A stretch of 64,000 nucleotides of DNA from Cladocopium goreaui (GCA_947184155.2 CAMXCT020006135.1:124001-188000); one strand, 5' to 3'. Counted from the first letter of the stretch, positions 10,704-23,323 are shown. Translations and numbers: made by a program. Notes: a model not told the origin generated them from the letters alone.

Positions 10704-11970
10704 CTATTTGACATGACCACAAATATGCCGTTTGCCCATTTTTGGCCTTTTGAAGTCATCTTTGACCTCTTCAGACCCTGTGACCAAGTCCTTGTTCAAG
10801 AAGCTCCACACCACACCGAAGTATAGGGCTGAGAGCCTCCCAAGGCCCTTCTTGCAATCCAAGGACGCCTCGGATGTGGTCAATCTAGAGGCTCTCTGGG
10901 AAATGGCTTGCATGTGGATTTAAGAACATTCACCATCTAGCCTAGCAGTCAACTTGCTATAGTTCTTGAAGCATATTACACATCAAGCTGAATTGAACTT
11001 AGTTCTTCTAATTACTAATTGCCCAATGGAAAACCTCCCAGCTCCTGGAAAATGCACACACAATTGATACTTTTGGAAGACAAGAAGCTGTCTTCTCGGT
11101 TGCTCCTGTTTGGAGTGTGACCTCGAACGGCTCGCGGAGGGGCTGAAACCCTGACCAGAAGATGTCTGCAGCCACAGACTTCCAGTGAGGCAGGAGTGGG
11201 AGTCCATCTGCTGGTTGGCGGTATTCCAAGCTTGTCAAGGGCACATTGGAGATTTGCCCGGCAACCATGGCCTCGTTTATTTATTATTTGAAGTCATGTT
11301 TGTTGACACAACATGAAAGGGACTAGCATTGACTAGCAACCAGAACCACAGCAATGATAATGATATCATAAAGAACATGATGACTCTGATATAACCTGGA
11401 TTCTGTTGGAAGAATTCGGCCAAGAAGCTGGCATAGAATTCTCAGGATCAGGAAAGCTAGGATCAATCTCAGCAATGATCCAAGCCACCAAAGCTTTCAA
11501 CATGCCAGTCTGGATGTTGGGCAACACCACGGATCGAACTGGGTGATCACCGCTTACTTGCATTTTCCTCGCTGTTGGTCAATGCTGGTAAGGGATTAGT
11601 GACTCCACTCAATGTTAGCGTCACTACCACATCAGAAAAATTAAGATAAGGGTCTCCACAACATCCATGATGAGGTCACACCATGGCTTGCTTGGCCCAG
11701 GAGCACAGCGCTTCATGGTTCCTACTCCAAGAATGCTGAGACCAGGACAGCTGAATTAATGCAGGTTTTTCTGCACACTGCAAAATGGAAACCTTAGATG
11801 ACCTTGGTTGGAACAACTAGCTTGCCTTGGTCCAGCACACTTGGTAAGAACCTTTTTGTCAAAGCATGAAGATCCGATCATCTTTGAATTGAATGCATTG
11901 GTCGAATATGGACAACCAGCACCGAATCTACATTCGAAGCGCAGCATATGATTGCTGACCTTCTGGAGGG
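10704..11970 (-). CDS. exons downstream of the methyltransferase-like region
   Basis: Four minus-strand stretches look coding: about 11960-11770, 11560-11395 (VVLPNIQTGMLKALVAWIIA), 11265-11060 (SLEYRQPADGLPLLPHWKS) and 10913-10720 (ALYFGVVWSFLNKDLVTGSE). The 11.2-kb exon has strongly regular codon use. They follow the methyltransferase motif X exon at about 12.05 kb on the same strand and probably belong to the same transcript. No domain is recognised. Confidence 0.45.
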
Positions 11971-12039
11971 TCACTAATTAGGGTCGACACCAGTGCGTTC
12001 TTCTGCACATTTTGTCAATTTATTGAAAGATAGCGCACA

Positions 12040-13925
12040 ACACAGCAAGATGCCACCAACGCATGGGACACTCATTCCATTTCCAGCCATCTTCATCACA
12101 GCTGATTCCGGCACCCCTTCTAAGTTAAGTCTGCAGCCAGAACTCGAAGATGCCTGTGATTTTCTGCATGGCAGGACTTGGGAATTCAGCAGCTCTGTGG
12201 CAGAAAGCGTTCGCTCATGCTCCTGCAGGACAGGTTCTCAGAGTATGACAGCTGGATGTGGTGGGAAAGCAAAACCAATCAAAACCATCATGATTTATGA
12301 AGTCAAAATACGGCTCATTGGTTCTTATTCTGACTCAAGCATGTTTTGTCCTTGTGTCAAGTTCATGTCAAACCAACATCCCTAACAGCTCTCCAGACTG
12401 TAGAGCTTGGTAGTGTTTGTGGTGAGCGTTGGAAGGGCTCCATCTTTGAGCTCGCCACGTGGTTGTTGCATCGACTGGTTGAGGTCACAGTATTTGAAGC
12501 GCGTGTACTTCTTGTAGTCATCCAAAAGCATCGCCTCACCCAACAGATTAACTCGTATGGGGATCAATCTGACACAAAGAAATTATGAAAACCAAAGGTA
12601 AGAATGAAGGCAGTGACACCCACGACTCATTGATTCATTATATATTCACTGCTTGATTGGACTTGTTTAATTTATGTGAGTAGCATTGCTTGAAGACAAA
12701 GGTGTTTTTGGAAGCTCCATGTGGTAGTAGTCACCAGCTGATAGCTTCGGCACAGAGCGCAAAGCCATCATGAAGGACTTTAAAGTCCATGGAGCCACCC
12801 ATTGAACAAGTGTCTCATTGTAGGCCACGATAAAAAGCCTGGACCTGGCAGTATCATGGAAAGCAGCTCTGCCAGTGCAATGAAATGAGGCAGAACCTGG
12901 CCTGGCAGCTCCAAGACCCAAACAGCGTGGGTCAAGTCGGCAGCTCATCAGAGTCCAGTTTTTGGGCAGCCTGCTTTCAACGGTTTTTTCGTCATACTCT
13001 GTCACATTTTCTATTACTGCGATGTCATACCCACAGTTCTCATCCTCATCATCAGCAAGAGAATCATAGTAGTCCTCATGAGCGGCGAAGGTAGGATCAC
13101 CTTCCTTTCTCCTCAGCCCCATCATGCTGTAGCCCACGCATGGTGGTCCTTAATGCATGGCTATACCCTACTTGGCAGTTAGACACTAAGCGCTGATGTC
13201 ATCACTTCAACTGCTTCGCTGCACCAAGGCCAAGACCACTAACACTCACATTGATTCCTGATCCAGGCAAGCAACAAGTGAGCACCATGCAAAGTGATCA
13301 CCATGCAAAGTGAAAGCCCATACTGACTATACCAAAGCACTTTTTGCAACATGGTTAGTGCTTCCAAGTAGCTGTTTCGTTTTCGGTGCATTTAGAATTT
13401 GCAGCGCTTGTCATGGACATAGCAATGTGCGAATCCGTCACAGGCAGTCAGAGATTTCACATCACCAAAAACACACTGGGTGGAGTATGATTGGCAAAGT
13501 ACTTTTCTGCAGTTTCTATCTATCTCACACGCAAACTTCATCCGCACATGCTTCAGATTGGGGTCCTTCAGGAAGTTGCAAGATGCTCTTGCCAAAGAGA
13601 GAACTGCCTGGACCCAAGTAGACTGGGAAGAGAAACCGGACTTGTTTGAACGTTCTCTGCACAAACTTGCGCTAAACTAAGCCAAAAGACAGCAATCTTG
13701 AACAACTCATTGGTTTTAGAGTTGCAGTGACAAAGAAACTTGCGCCTGTTCTGGGCATCCGATTCCAGAAAACGTGGTGCTCATTGTCCAAGACCACAAC
13801 TTCAATCTTTTCACTATGTACGCTTCACCAAAGTGCAGGCAAAGCTGTCTGATAAAGACTGTAGCCCAAGTGAATGTTGAAGCCACTGTTGGAAAATTCA
13901 CACAACTGTGCTCAACCTGGGCCAT
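12040..13925 (-). CDS. C5-cytosine methyltransferase-like domain, six exons
   Basis: Consecutive minus-strand exons carry the C5-methyltransferase motifs in order. About 13.9-13.72 kb has motif I (TTFSGIGCPEQA). About 13.64-13.40 kb has the cofactor motif (ACEIDRNCRKVL...CVFGDV). About 13.15-12.90 kb has motif IV with the PPC catalytic cysteine (PPCVGYSMMGLRR), then IAVIENV and LDPRCLGLGAARP. About 12.86-12.69 kb has motif VIII (ARSRLFIVAYNE). About 12.56-12.39 kb has CDLNQ...DGALPTLTTNT. About 12.10-12.05 kb has a motif-X-like GNGMSVPCVGGIL. The order and spacing fit the family, which methylates cytosine in DNA using S-adenosylmethionine. Motif I is FSGIG, and the ENV motif (normally in the catalytic loop region) is present, so the fold may be active. 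Flanking exons suggest a much larger protein. Whether it is a free host gene or descends from a retroelement methyltransferase cannot be told here. Confidence 0.7.
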
Positions 13926-14225
13926 TGGAACATCGCACTTGGGGTAGAAGCGCCTTGGAAAAATAGGCTAGGCAGTGACAAGTATTCAATGGGTATGAAT
14001 GCCAGCATCTTCACTTACTTACAGTTTACAGTGTATCTTTTAGAAGCCAAAACTTAATCTGTAAGGCCCCTGCTCCTGGGCAACAGCTGCCCTGGCTTTC
14101 CTGGGAGGCAACTGGAAAGGGTGCAATACTTTGAGGCACCATTTCTGTGATGATAATAGTAATCGTGGCAGCTATTTACTGATATGTGATCATATGTGAT
14201 CTTAGATTAGATGCACCAAGACATT

Positions 14226-16340
14226 TCAAGTATTTCTGAATGAAACGACAGTCTCAGGCACACACTTCGTGTCCGACTCCACCTTCTTGTGCTTCATGGC
14301 TGCAGAAAGTGCCCTACAAGTGGGACATGTTGGACTCAACAACAACCCAAAGTAAAGAGACTTGAACTCTCGCCTTTTCACCCTTGAGGTATCATCAGGA
14401 CTCTTCCTTATGAATTGACAGAAAAGCACAAGAGCAGCAAGACTTGATTCGTTTTTTGAACTGACAATCAATATGTGATTTTGACTCGCCTCACTCACTC
14501 TTGAGGTTTGAAGCATGAAGCTTGAACATCTTGTGAGCCATCTTATGCTTGAAACTGAGAGATCAGCTTTCGATGGTATTCTCTGACAGACCTCATGAAA
14601 GTAGACTGAGGATACTCACAACTTCGAATTTGATTTGGGTGTGTTCACATGTATCCAATTTGGGTTAGCTTGGGGTATTACTCTTCTTTCAAAGGCTTCG
14701 CTGGGCTCCTCTTGTGGTCCTTCTTGATCTTGAGTGGTTTCCTGCATACAAACAAGAGCAAACAAGCCACCTATGAAAGAAGAGCATGTGTTGAAACAAT
14801 ACAACAACAACCCTTGAGTCTGACCTGTCCTTTTTACTTGTTTGTTGGCTTTCGAAGGCTCATTGCCATGAAGGAAAGAAGCGACAGCATCACGCAGGGA
14901 CACTAGTGTCATTTTGACTTTGTAAATGCTGGCAGTTTCATCACGAAAGACTCAGAAGTGATAAGTGACAGAAAGGAGTTCAAACAGGTTGAAGACGAAA
15001 CCGCAAAATTGAATTCACATGTTATGTGTTTTCAGCTTGGTTGGACGTTTCACTGAACAGTCCTTTTAGTCCAAAGCCTGGCACAATAGGTCGATGCTTC
15101 TCTCAGCTGGTATTTGGAGATTGGTTTCTGAAAACTATCTCATGCAACTATGCGCAACGTTATGAGGCTTGACAGCGATGCCGTTCTACCACGCTGCATT
15201 TGCCTCAGCAAGATTCACTTCAGAGGCGCTGATTTGACACTTGACCTTGCCTGTAGAGCCTGTAGAGTTTTAATGGGTACATCAATGACCTGAGGCTGAA
15301 CTGTAGAAAAGGTTGGAGATGAAAGACAGTGTAACAACCAAAACACCAAAACACCATAGGGTGGACAACCATTGCATGGACTGAGCGCTTCACTTGGTGA
15401 GCCTGATGGCGCTTCTGCCTTGTAGCTGAACATTTGGTTTGCATGTCTGGCAAGATTATACAATCACCATTCTTGTATTGTATATAATATAATATAATAT
15501 ATGTATATGGGTCATTATGGTTCCATATCAGGTTATGCCTCCAAAATGTCACCACTGAAGGTTGCAATGCAATGCCAAGTGCTGCGCTCCAAGGACGGAA
15601 TCGGAGGAGAAGATCCCATCCAGGCCTGGTTGCCAAAGCCAGGAAGTTCAACATCCATGGAGGGTACCCCAAGCTGAAGTAACCATTATTTTTATTTTAT
15701 AATATCATAGCAGTATGTTTCAAGAATGCGTGGTTCAAGTAGCCATCCAACCCACAAATCAGTGATGTTCTTCAATCCTCAACATGGATGCAGGCTTGTC
15801 AACAAATACTGAGCTCATGGATGGTCACCACTCAATGTGTGAGTTGACTGATGTTCAATCCCCGACCTCTTCGCTGTGTTTGGCCAAGACCTTTCACATC
15901 CTGCAAACCAGAAAGCTGGCAGTTGCCATGATCACAATAACATTGCTTTCCATGGATGAGTCAAGTGGTTTGGTCTTAGTCTAAATGAGTCTAAATGCAG
16001 GACAAATAGTTTCATCAGTGCAAGGTTCCTGCAATTGGGCAACTGCCAGTCCTTCAAGCCAGGGCAAGTGTCCGCAGTTCGGGACTCAGCTCGTGTCATC
16101 TCCTGTGCCAGACAATGGGAACCCCGTAATTCAAACCAGACAAAGTGGCATAGAACAAACATCTTTCATAATGAACATGAGAACAGATTCATGAAATTTC
16201 ATAAATTCCAAGACTTTCTCCTGAACCTCCTACATTTCTTGAAGGTTGCCAGAAAGAGCAAACCATATTGGAAATCAAAGGGCCTTGGCCCCAAGCTTCA
16301 CATTCACGGCGCTCTCCTTTTGATAGGGCTCCTGGTGGAG
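14226..16340 (-). CDS. short 5' exons of the long minus-strand series
   Basis: Small minus-strand coding stretches, each after an AG acceptor: about 16310-16260 (EPYQKESAVNVKLGAK, apparently with a GC donor), 16120-16050 (EMTRAESRTADTCPGLKDWQ), 15900-15870 (VLAKHSEEVG), 15670-15535 (MDVELPGFGNQAWMGSSPP), 15290-15220 (VIDVPIKTLQALQARSSVK), 14900-14820, 14740-14660 and 14310-14235 (ALSAAMKHKKVESDTKCV). They lead into the methyltransferase-like exons. No start codon is identified with confidence and no domain is recognised. Confidence 0.4.
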
Positions 16341-16646
16341 AAACAACTTCTAACATTTCAAAATCCAAACAGGCTACAATGCAGAATGCGCACGACTTTA
16401 AGATGAAATCACCAAAGAAATTGGGAAGATTGCCACGCATTTTTCTCCTGCAAGCACCTGAACGGCACACGAAGTCTTAAGTTGGAGAACTAAGTCGTTT
16501 TTGCCGACATGATTCAGCAAATTTCAGCAAGAGTTTTCTTGCACCTGAACAGCACACTGAATCCTAGGCTAAGCCGGTCTTAATGTGAAAACAAAGCCAC
16601 CATGGCTGACACTGAAGTGCATGAGGAAAAACATCAGCATCATTTA

Positions 16647-17264
16647 TCATCCGCTGGACTCAGGGTTGCCACCACAGGAGGTAGAGGATTGCTTGTCATT
16701 GGTGTGATTGGAATCGTTGGTGTCAGTGGAGTCCTTGGTGTCATTGGAGTCGTTGCTGTCATTGGAGCCCTTAGTGTCATGGTAGCCCCAATTGTAGTCA
16801 TACTCGTCATGGCTGTAGCCGGAGGTCCATGTCCTGCTTCTGTAGCGACGGCCCCATGACCAATCCTGTTCTTCTTCTTCTTCTTCTCTGATCCTCTTCT
16901 TCTCTTTCTTCTCTGTGGGCTCTCTGGGTGGAATCACTCGAGGCTTCAGATCATCGTCACACTCCACCTCAATGGTTTCAGGCTCGGGGACCGAAGTAGT
17001 GCCACCTTCTGACCCTTTCATGGGCTTGCAGACCTTGGTGAAGCTGCTGCTTGTTTCAACAGGTCGTGGTCGAGGCTTTGGTGTTGGCTTCAATGGTTCT
17101 GGTTCAATGACCGCAGGAGTCAGCGGCATCTTCCCCATCATTGGCATCATGAATGGTGGCGGCGGCAATGGGCTGTCGCCAACAAGAGCAGGCACTGGCA
17201 AACCACTGGGTGCGATCGAAGGCACAAATGCCCAACACCATTGGCCATTCATTTTTCCTACTTT
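16647..17264 (-). CDS. terminal exon, Pro-rich with NDSND tail
   Basis: The exon opens after GAAACTCAG (acceptor at about 17266-17265) with KVGKMNGQWCWAFVPSIAP and stops at 16647-16649. It contains a Pro-rich segment (SPLPPPPFMMPMMGKMPLTP, then repeated xPxPxP), an acidic/basic stretch (EKKEKKRIREEEEEEQ), an Arg/Tyr-rich patch, and a low-complexity tail of Asn-Asp-Ser-Thr repeats. All of it is predicted to be disordered. This is the 3' end of a minus-strand gene whose other exons lie upstream. The product is unknown. An RNA-binding scaffold is a guess I would not press. Confidence 0.6.
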   Translation of the reverse strand, partial: KVGKMNGQWCWAFVPSIAPSGLPVPALVGDSPLPPPPFMMPMMGKMPLTPAVIEPEPLKPTPKPRPRPVETSSSFTKVCKPMKGSEGGTTSVPEPETIEVECDDDLKPRVIPPREPTEKKEKKRIREEEEEEQDWSWGRRYRSRTWTSGYSHDEYDYNWGYHDTKGSNDSNDSNDTKDSTDTNDSNHTNDKQSSTSCGGNPESSG

Positions 17265-17439
17265 CTGAGTTTCCAGCTGGGGCTTTGAGGCAAAAAGATC
17301 TGATGAGTGAAAACATGGGCTTCCAATTCAGTGATTCCAGTTTGCTGCAGTTGCTGTGGTAACTCATTACCTTTCTCTGTTTAAGATTCACAAGTCACAT
17401 GGACATTCGATATCACCCGATGTCTTTACCACTTTCTTC

Positions 17440-18425
17440 TTTACCACTTTCTTTTAGCAACCATGACACAACCCAAAACGCAGGTGGTCCTGTGTGGCTC
17501 TGATGAAGTGGGAGGCAGGGGTGTCAATCTTGAAGGTGATGAAGAAAGTCGCCATCCTGTTTGGGCGCCAACTGAAGTGAAATCAAAGCCATTACCCAAA
17601 CAATTTCCACAAGAATTTGATTGCACAAATTCCAGTTCCAGTGGCATTCAAACCTGGTGTCAGGCAAGACTTACTGAGTCAAGCCGGCCTGAATCTGCAG
17701 GGGGCTGCTTCCGAAACGGCAGCGGCTTAGATAGACAATGCAGCCATCCTACAAGATAACAATCTTTTGAAATGGTTTCATTGTTTATCTACAGTTGCAG
17801 TTGAGCACATAGAATATGAAATTTTCGTGTAAGTATGTTAGAATTTTCAAATATTTAAATACTCTAGATCTAGCATGATGTTCTAAAGTATGGTGCACTG
17901 AATTGCTTTGAATCTGTGTCTAGTTGTTCATCTGCTACCCTTGAACATATCTAGTGTGTGCAGCAACTGGCTGGATTTGAGCTGCGCAAGAACGGAGCAG
18001 GTCCCTGGCAATATCGATGCATGTCCAGACCGATACATGCACATGCTATTTTCATCACGTGCTGGTTTCACCATGATCGATGCAGTCACTTCGCACAATT
18101 CACCTTAAAAACAAAAGTGCCCTCAAGACCAAAAGCACCCTCAAAACCAAAAGTGCCCAATGTTTTTGTGGTTCTCCCCTACAACAGCACCACAATGAGT
18201 TCAAACTTGTTTGGCATTTTTCCAAGCAATCCGAAGTCACTGGTTAAGTGTGGCCACAAAGCGCATGATTGGCGCCAACCTTGCCACCGAAGAGGGCAGC
18301 TCCACATTGATGTTGTTGAATGTGGGAGCCTGGAAGTTGACAATGAACAACGGGTGGTTGCCACCATGCCAATAAGGAGTGCAAAACAATGCACATGCAA
18401 TCTCAAAATAAACCCAGAAACAGCT
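17440..18425 (-). CDS. exons of unknown product
   Basis: At about 18420-18245 a minus-strand frame after TTATTTTGAG reads HGGNHPLFIVNFQAPTFN then ELPSSVARLAPIMRFVATLN, with high third-position GC. At about 17560-17460 another reads MATFFITFKIDTPASHF then RATQDHLRFGLCHGC. They lie between the DUF7869-like gene and the Pro-rich terminal exon and may be its 5' exons. The first recalls the 'PFxxVVNxQxP' signature of EDR2-type (DUF1336) lipid-binding proteins, but the match is short and I would not assign it. Confidence 0.35.
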
Positions 18426-18599
18426 TCAAACCATGGTAGTTCTGGTAGCGGAGCTGGTTGGGGGCCATTGCATAGATTAACCTTGATGGAGCAAGGCAGA
18501 AGTCAAATGACAAAAGCCAGGAACACACAAAGGTATGGCAAGAAGCCAAGAATTCCACACTTCGCCGTGTAGACTCTGTGACCGCCTGCTCCAGCAAGA

Positions 18600-21500
18600 T
18601 GTCGCAGAGGGCAAGATAGTGCTGCCTCTTTGCAGGTTTCACAGGCCTCAGCGGCCTGGGAGTCCTTGGAAACTCACCCATCAAATTCAAGTATCGCCTT
18701 GGGAATGCCAGGGTAGGTTCTTGGATGAGATAATCATCAGATGCAAAGCGCTTCGTGAGAATGATGACATCGTGAGGGTCAGTTTCCAGTTGGGCTCCTC
18801 GCCCTTTGGCTGCCACCTCAAGGTTTTGAGGCAAACCTGAGAAGCGACTTGGCCAACTTTGCCTAAAAGTGAATCAGGCAAAACAAACACATGTGAGGCG
18901 GATTCTGTTCCACAGATTGTGGCCCTGACTGTGGCGACGCATGGCAATAAATGAATGCAAACCAGAATTGTCCTCTTTGAGCCCTCCTGAAAAGACCACA
19001 GGTGCACTCTCAAACCTCAAAAGGCCGGTGTGGATTCAACGGAGTAAATGAATTTGTGTTGCAGTGTGTGGCAACCAAATTTCCACCCATTTGCCATGCT
19101 GCCAACAAACCAGGATTTCCAATCCCGCACGGAATCAATGTACTCTACTTTGATCTGGCAATCCTTTCCCACCCAAGAGCGGATACCAATATGGTGTAAC
19201 ATATAGTCCAGCTTCCTGGGCCAAAACATGCAATGCTTCTTCAAACTTCATGGTTGCAAGTTGCAACACTTCAGTCGGAACAGGGCATCAATTCAATTCA
19301 CTGCACTGTGTCAACCTTGCACTACTTCACAACTGATGATAAGAACAAACGCTGCAAATTTTCCGACCGAGATTCTCCACCAAGTCTTTCTCATCTGCAA
19401 GTATGTCACAGTATCTCATTGCTGTGGCCAAAAGGCCAAATAATTGATCTCAGCACAAAGGGCCCCCCAAAACAGCGGGTCTTGCTGAACAAAAGAAGGA
19501 GGCTTGCAACGATCAGTCCCAGTCACCTAGCGTCCCATGTGTGTGGCCTACTCGAGAGAATAGGGCCGCACAAAGATCCAATTTTGCAGTGCAGGTGGTG
19601 TAGGATGCCCACTTCAAAAGAGAATTGTTTTTGTTCTCTCTGACACAATTATCTGCCTCGGATGTTGAATGAAGCAGGAAAAGTTTGAGAAACCGAAGGA
19701 AACCAAAGGCACAACCAAACTCTTTCATTGATGGCTTAAGTAAGCACACTGAAAACACAAGACTTACCAAAGACAAGAGACCCACACCAAGCATTGCTTT
19801 GGTGTGGGCAGACTGCGTCTCTTGCACTCTTCCATGGAAAACTCCACAGATCTCGTGAGGCACTCCAGCACAGTCGATGCATCTGATGGCAACTGGGGGC
19901 TCAGCACGAACATATGCAAAACCACATTGTGTGCCCTTAGCCAAGCATGGGCAGATCATTGCCGTGCTCTTGAAAAACAACATGGACCAAGGAAAATTGC
20001 GGAATGTATAATGCAAATGATGATAATCTTGGTTAAGGGTCCAAATCCCTTGGATCTTGAATCTCGGGCGTTGCAAAGGAGCTTGGGATTTGGTGACTCT
20101 CCCCCCTCTGGCTCTTGGCACTGACCATTTGCTCTGGTCCATTCCATCCTGAGGTGGCAATTCATGTCTGAACAGCAAACCCCTTGGAATATTTGGAATG
20201 AATAATGATGAAGCCAAGAATCGACATGAAAAGCCAAAGCATTGCCTTCATATGCCAATGGGTTCTGTACCTGAATTCATGTCAGCGGAGGCTGTGATCC
20301 TGTTGGCTTACAGCATTGGCTTTACATGTTGAATTGAAGTTGATGATTGAATGATAGCCAAACTGCAGAAAGAAAATCTTCCAGTGCCCTGTCCGCACCA
20401 ATCTGGTTAATGTGGTCTCGGTAGACTTTGGACAGCTCAAACCTTTCCTGCAGGTCCTTGGTTTGAATGCAGCATGGCACTGTTACAGGAAGTTGTTTTC
20501 CTGCGTGGGCTGGACCTGAAAACTCCGCTGCATGCATCTCCTAAGGGAGGGCTCAAACAGTTTGAACATGAACTCAACCCTTTTTTCAATGCAACCTAGT
20601 GTCTCTAGCTCTTCTGAAGTCCTCCTTCAGGTCTGCACATGTGTCACAGCAGCCATGCGTAGATGGCGCCAAGAATTTGAGCGTCCCACTCCAAATTTGA
20701 GTGTAGGTCCTCCAGAAATGATTGTACCTCATGGAGGGCAACAACAAATCACTTACAATTTGAAAAAGAGGGGTCACGAAAACATTGAAAGAATTGGGCT
20801 TGATGTTTGCAACTGAAGTTCGAGATCTCTTCAGTGCGGCCCATCTGGTAGTACAGCATTCTGATGGTGCCAGGTGGCAGCCATCTGGTTGGGAGCGAAG
20901 CCACTTTAGACGCCCAGTTTGTCTCCACTGCCCTCAGGTAAACTGAAAGCAAAAAAACAAAATGGATGGGCAAGTTGATGACATGTGACCTGAGCCCCTG
21001 ACTCACTGAAAAAGGAATCCATCCCTAGCAAATGCATTCGCAACTCCTCATCGGACTCCAAGGTTTCCTTTGGGACAATGAGGTCAGTCCCGTCATCAAC
21101 TGATGAATCGCTTTCACCTGGTCACAACATGTGGCCAAAGGGAAGCACAGTTGTCATGGTGATGGTAGTGACTGGTGATGATGACCATAACTCTATGTGA
21201 GTCTCTTACTTTGTTTGTGTAACTGTTTGGGAAACTTTTCAAACGCTCCGCCTTCATCTTCATCATTTCCTTTCCCCGATTCGCCGATGATGACCGTCAA
21301 CTTCTCTGGCTCCATCTTCCTGGGACGGCCGCCGCGAGCAAACCTCAAGTCACATTTGCTCGGCAAGCCACAAGACCGATCAAGAGAAGATTCAGACCAG
21401 CTAATGAGAGCGCTAATGATATTAGCCAAGGTTGGAAGGTCAGCTTTGATTGTTTTGAATCCAAGATGCTTGTCTGGAAGCATGCCGCCAGCTCTCACAT

Positions 21501-22076
21501 AGACCGATAGCAGAAATTGGTTGATGAGCCTAGTCTTCCTGCAGGATCTTGGCTTTACCTGACTAGTGGCAAAGTGCGATGCAAAAATTGAAACAACTAG
21601 TTCCAACTGAACATCATACAACGGCGCCGGTATCAGAGAAGCCGGCGCCGGAGATACCGGCGCCGGATCTGCAGGGTAGCTGGCTAAATTCAAAAAACAA
21701 ACTTTCAATTGATTCAATGTCAAGATACGAACCCCCAAACTTTGTACCGTCGATCTACCTGGCCTTGGTTCACCCTGTGAAAGCGGCTGTTGCCAAGCCC
21801 AATGGCTGCAATGACGCACTTGCCGCCCATCCTTTGGCCAAGCAAATGCCACACCTTGCTTTTGGCAACGGTTTGTCTGATGTATTCATCTTGGATGTGC
21901 TTTTTCAAGCCCCAAAACACTCGAAGAAACTCAAGCAAGGAAGGTTTGATCCTGGCTAACTTGGAGTAGCAGTGCTTCCTGTGACATCGGCAGCATGGCT
22001 TGGCAATCAAAGACTCAATGCGTAGGGCACTGGGACCTGATGACCCAAACCTCGGAGAGACAATCAAGGGCCCCAC
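18600..22076 (-). CDS. DUF7869-like transposase-derived protein, multi-exon
   Basis: About a dozen minus-strand exons follow the order of a family I know from dinoflagellates and other eukaryotes. The N-terminal part is at 22075-21740 (CCRCHRKHCYSKL...WHLLGQRMGGKCVIAAIG). Next come 21660-21600 (Pro/Ala linker), 21520-21200 (with AT-hook-like ARGGRPRKMEPEK), 20945-20800 (RWLPPGTIRMLYYQMG), 20765-20590 (STHGCCDTCADLKEDFRRAR) and 20535-20345 (KVYRDHINQIGADRALEDF). The catalytic-like core follows: 20165-20050 (PPQDGMDQSKWSVPRARGG), 19945-19790 (FVLSPQLPSDASTVLECL) and 19655-19520 (DNCVRENKNNSLLKWASY, then GHTH). Last are 19405-19350, 19190-19020 (EYIDSVRDWKSWFVGS) and 18835-18650 (DPHDVIILTKRFASDDYLI). 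The D...D...DNxxxE layout resembles a DDE/RNase H-like transposase core (DUF7869 as I recall). Many introns and no terminal repeats seen suggest a domesticated or old host copy rather than an active element. Confidence 0.65.
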
Positions 22077-22314
22077 CCGTTTGTTTGCAATTGAATGTCA
22101 CAAACGGCTACTGTGAAACATCATGCCCTTCATTTACACACAGCTGAGTTGCTTGACACGGTCTTGAACCTTTGCTAAAAGTTTCCTTTGGGCTCCATTG
22201 TAGTTTGGCCGCTTTCCTTAACGATGCAACCGTTCATATATAGAGTGGCAGGAAGGGCTAGAAGAAAACAAACATAGCCACCCCAAAGATCCCAAAGAAG
22301 GTGGTAATCAAAAT

Positions 22315-23200
22315 TCAATGTATCAACAAACAAGGATCGGCCTGACAACGACTCCTCTCTTGAGGATGCCCCAAAGCAATGGATTCTGCAGACCGTTGGA
22401 ACACTAACAGACTTTCCAATGTCAAGTCTATCTTGGAACCAGCAGATTGCCCACTGCCATCTTGACAGAACTCCCCCATTGGAGGTTGACCCAACTCCCC
22501 CATTGAAGGATCAGCTTGGTGTGGAGCATCAACACATGAAATGCCTCGCAAAAATGCTTTCCTTGCTGATAGTGGCACGGATGGCGCTGAAGCTGGTGAA
22601 CTCACAGCCCCGGAAACCTCAGAAACTGCCGATGATCTCTGAGATGATGAGCTCACAGGCTGCTGCGGCTCCTCCTCTTTCAAACTTGCGATGAACCTCA
22701 AACTTGCAGTGCACCGCACTGCTTCTATCCAACAATGTGAAGGGAACACTTGGAATCTATATCTTCCATGCAGGTCTGACACTGCACGACATGACAATTG
22801 CGTCTTGGATAGGGGCATGTCATTTCTTTCAGCAAAATGGATTGCATACAAGACACTGCCTCCGAAGCTGAGACATGGCCAAAATGATGATAAGCTTTCC
22901 GATCATGCTAAAACCCATCGCTATCCATTGAATTCAAGAGTGTGCACTTTGGCACAATTGACTTGGTGTTGTTCTGTATGTCAAACCCAATGGGCACTAA
23001 AGTTACAAGACTAGGACTGGGGTTAATTAGAACGTTTCACTGGCTGACTTTTTTTGGCAGTTTGGTTTTTATATCTCTATGCACATGCTGGTAAAGCAAG
23101 TTTGGATCTTGATCCTCCAGCGAACAGGTTTCACCAATTCGGCGATTTGCAAGCTTGCTGTCGCACAAGATGCTCAAAACCAGGCCCTTTGATCAATTCC
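22315..23200 (-). CDS. Ser-rich exon(s), possibly 5' part of the DUF7869-like gene
   Basis: A minus-strand frame from about 22740 to 22315 reads RCTASLRFIASLKEEEPQQ, then SSSSQRSSAVSEVSGAVSS, and ends near QADPCLLIH. Codon use is regular and the composition is low-complexity. A small upstream stretch at about 23195-23130 (ELIKGPGFEHLVRQQACKS) may be another exon. The frame could run into an intron before its stop, so 22315 need not be a true gene end. Confidence 0.4.
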
Positions 23201-23226
23201 ACTCTTGTTTTTACGAGGTCCCTACT

Positions 23227-23323
23227 GTGGATGGAAGAAATCCTGCACCACATTGGATGGTTGAAACCCTATAAATAGTGGGATAAACCACCTATCAGCT
23301 GGTGCAGGATTTCTTCCATCCAC
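23227..23323. other. perfect 24-bp inverted repeat with 49-nt loop
   Basis: GTGGATGGAAGAAATCCTGC and four more bases (23227-23250) are repeated exactly as the reverse complement at 23300-23323. The loop (23251-23299) has no obvious coding content. The size fits a fold-back element or a small-RNA precursor. Confidence 0.85.
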
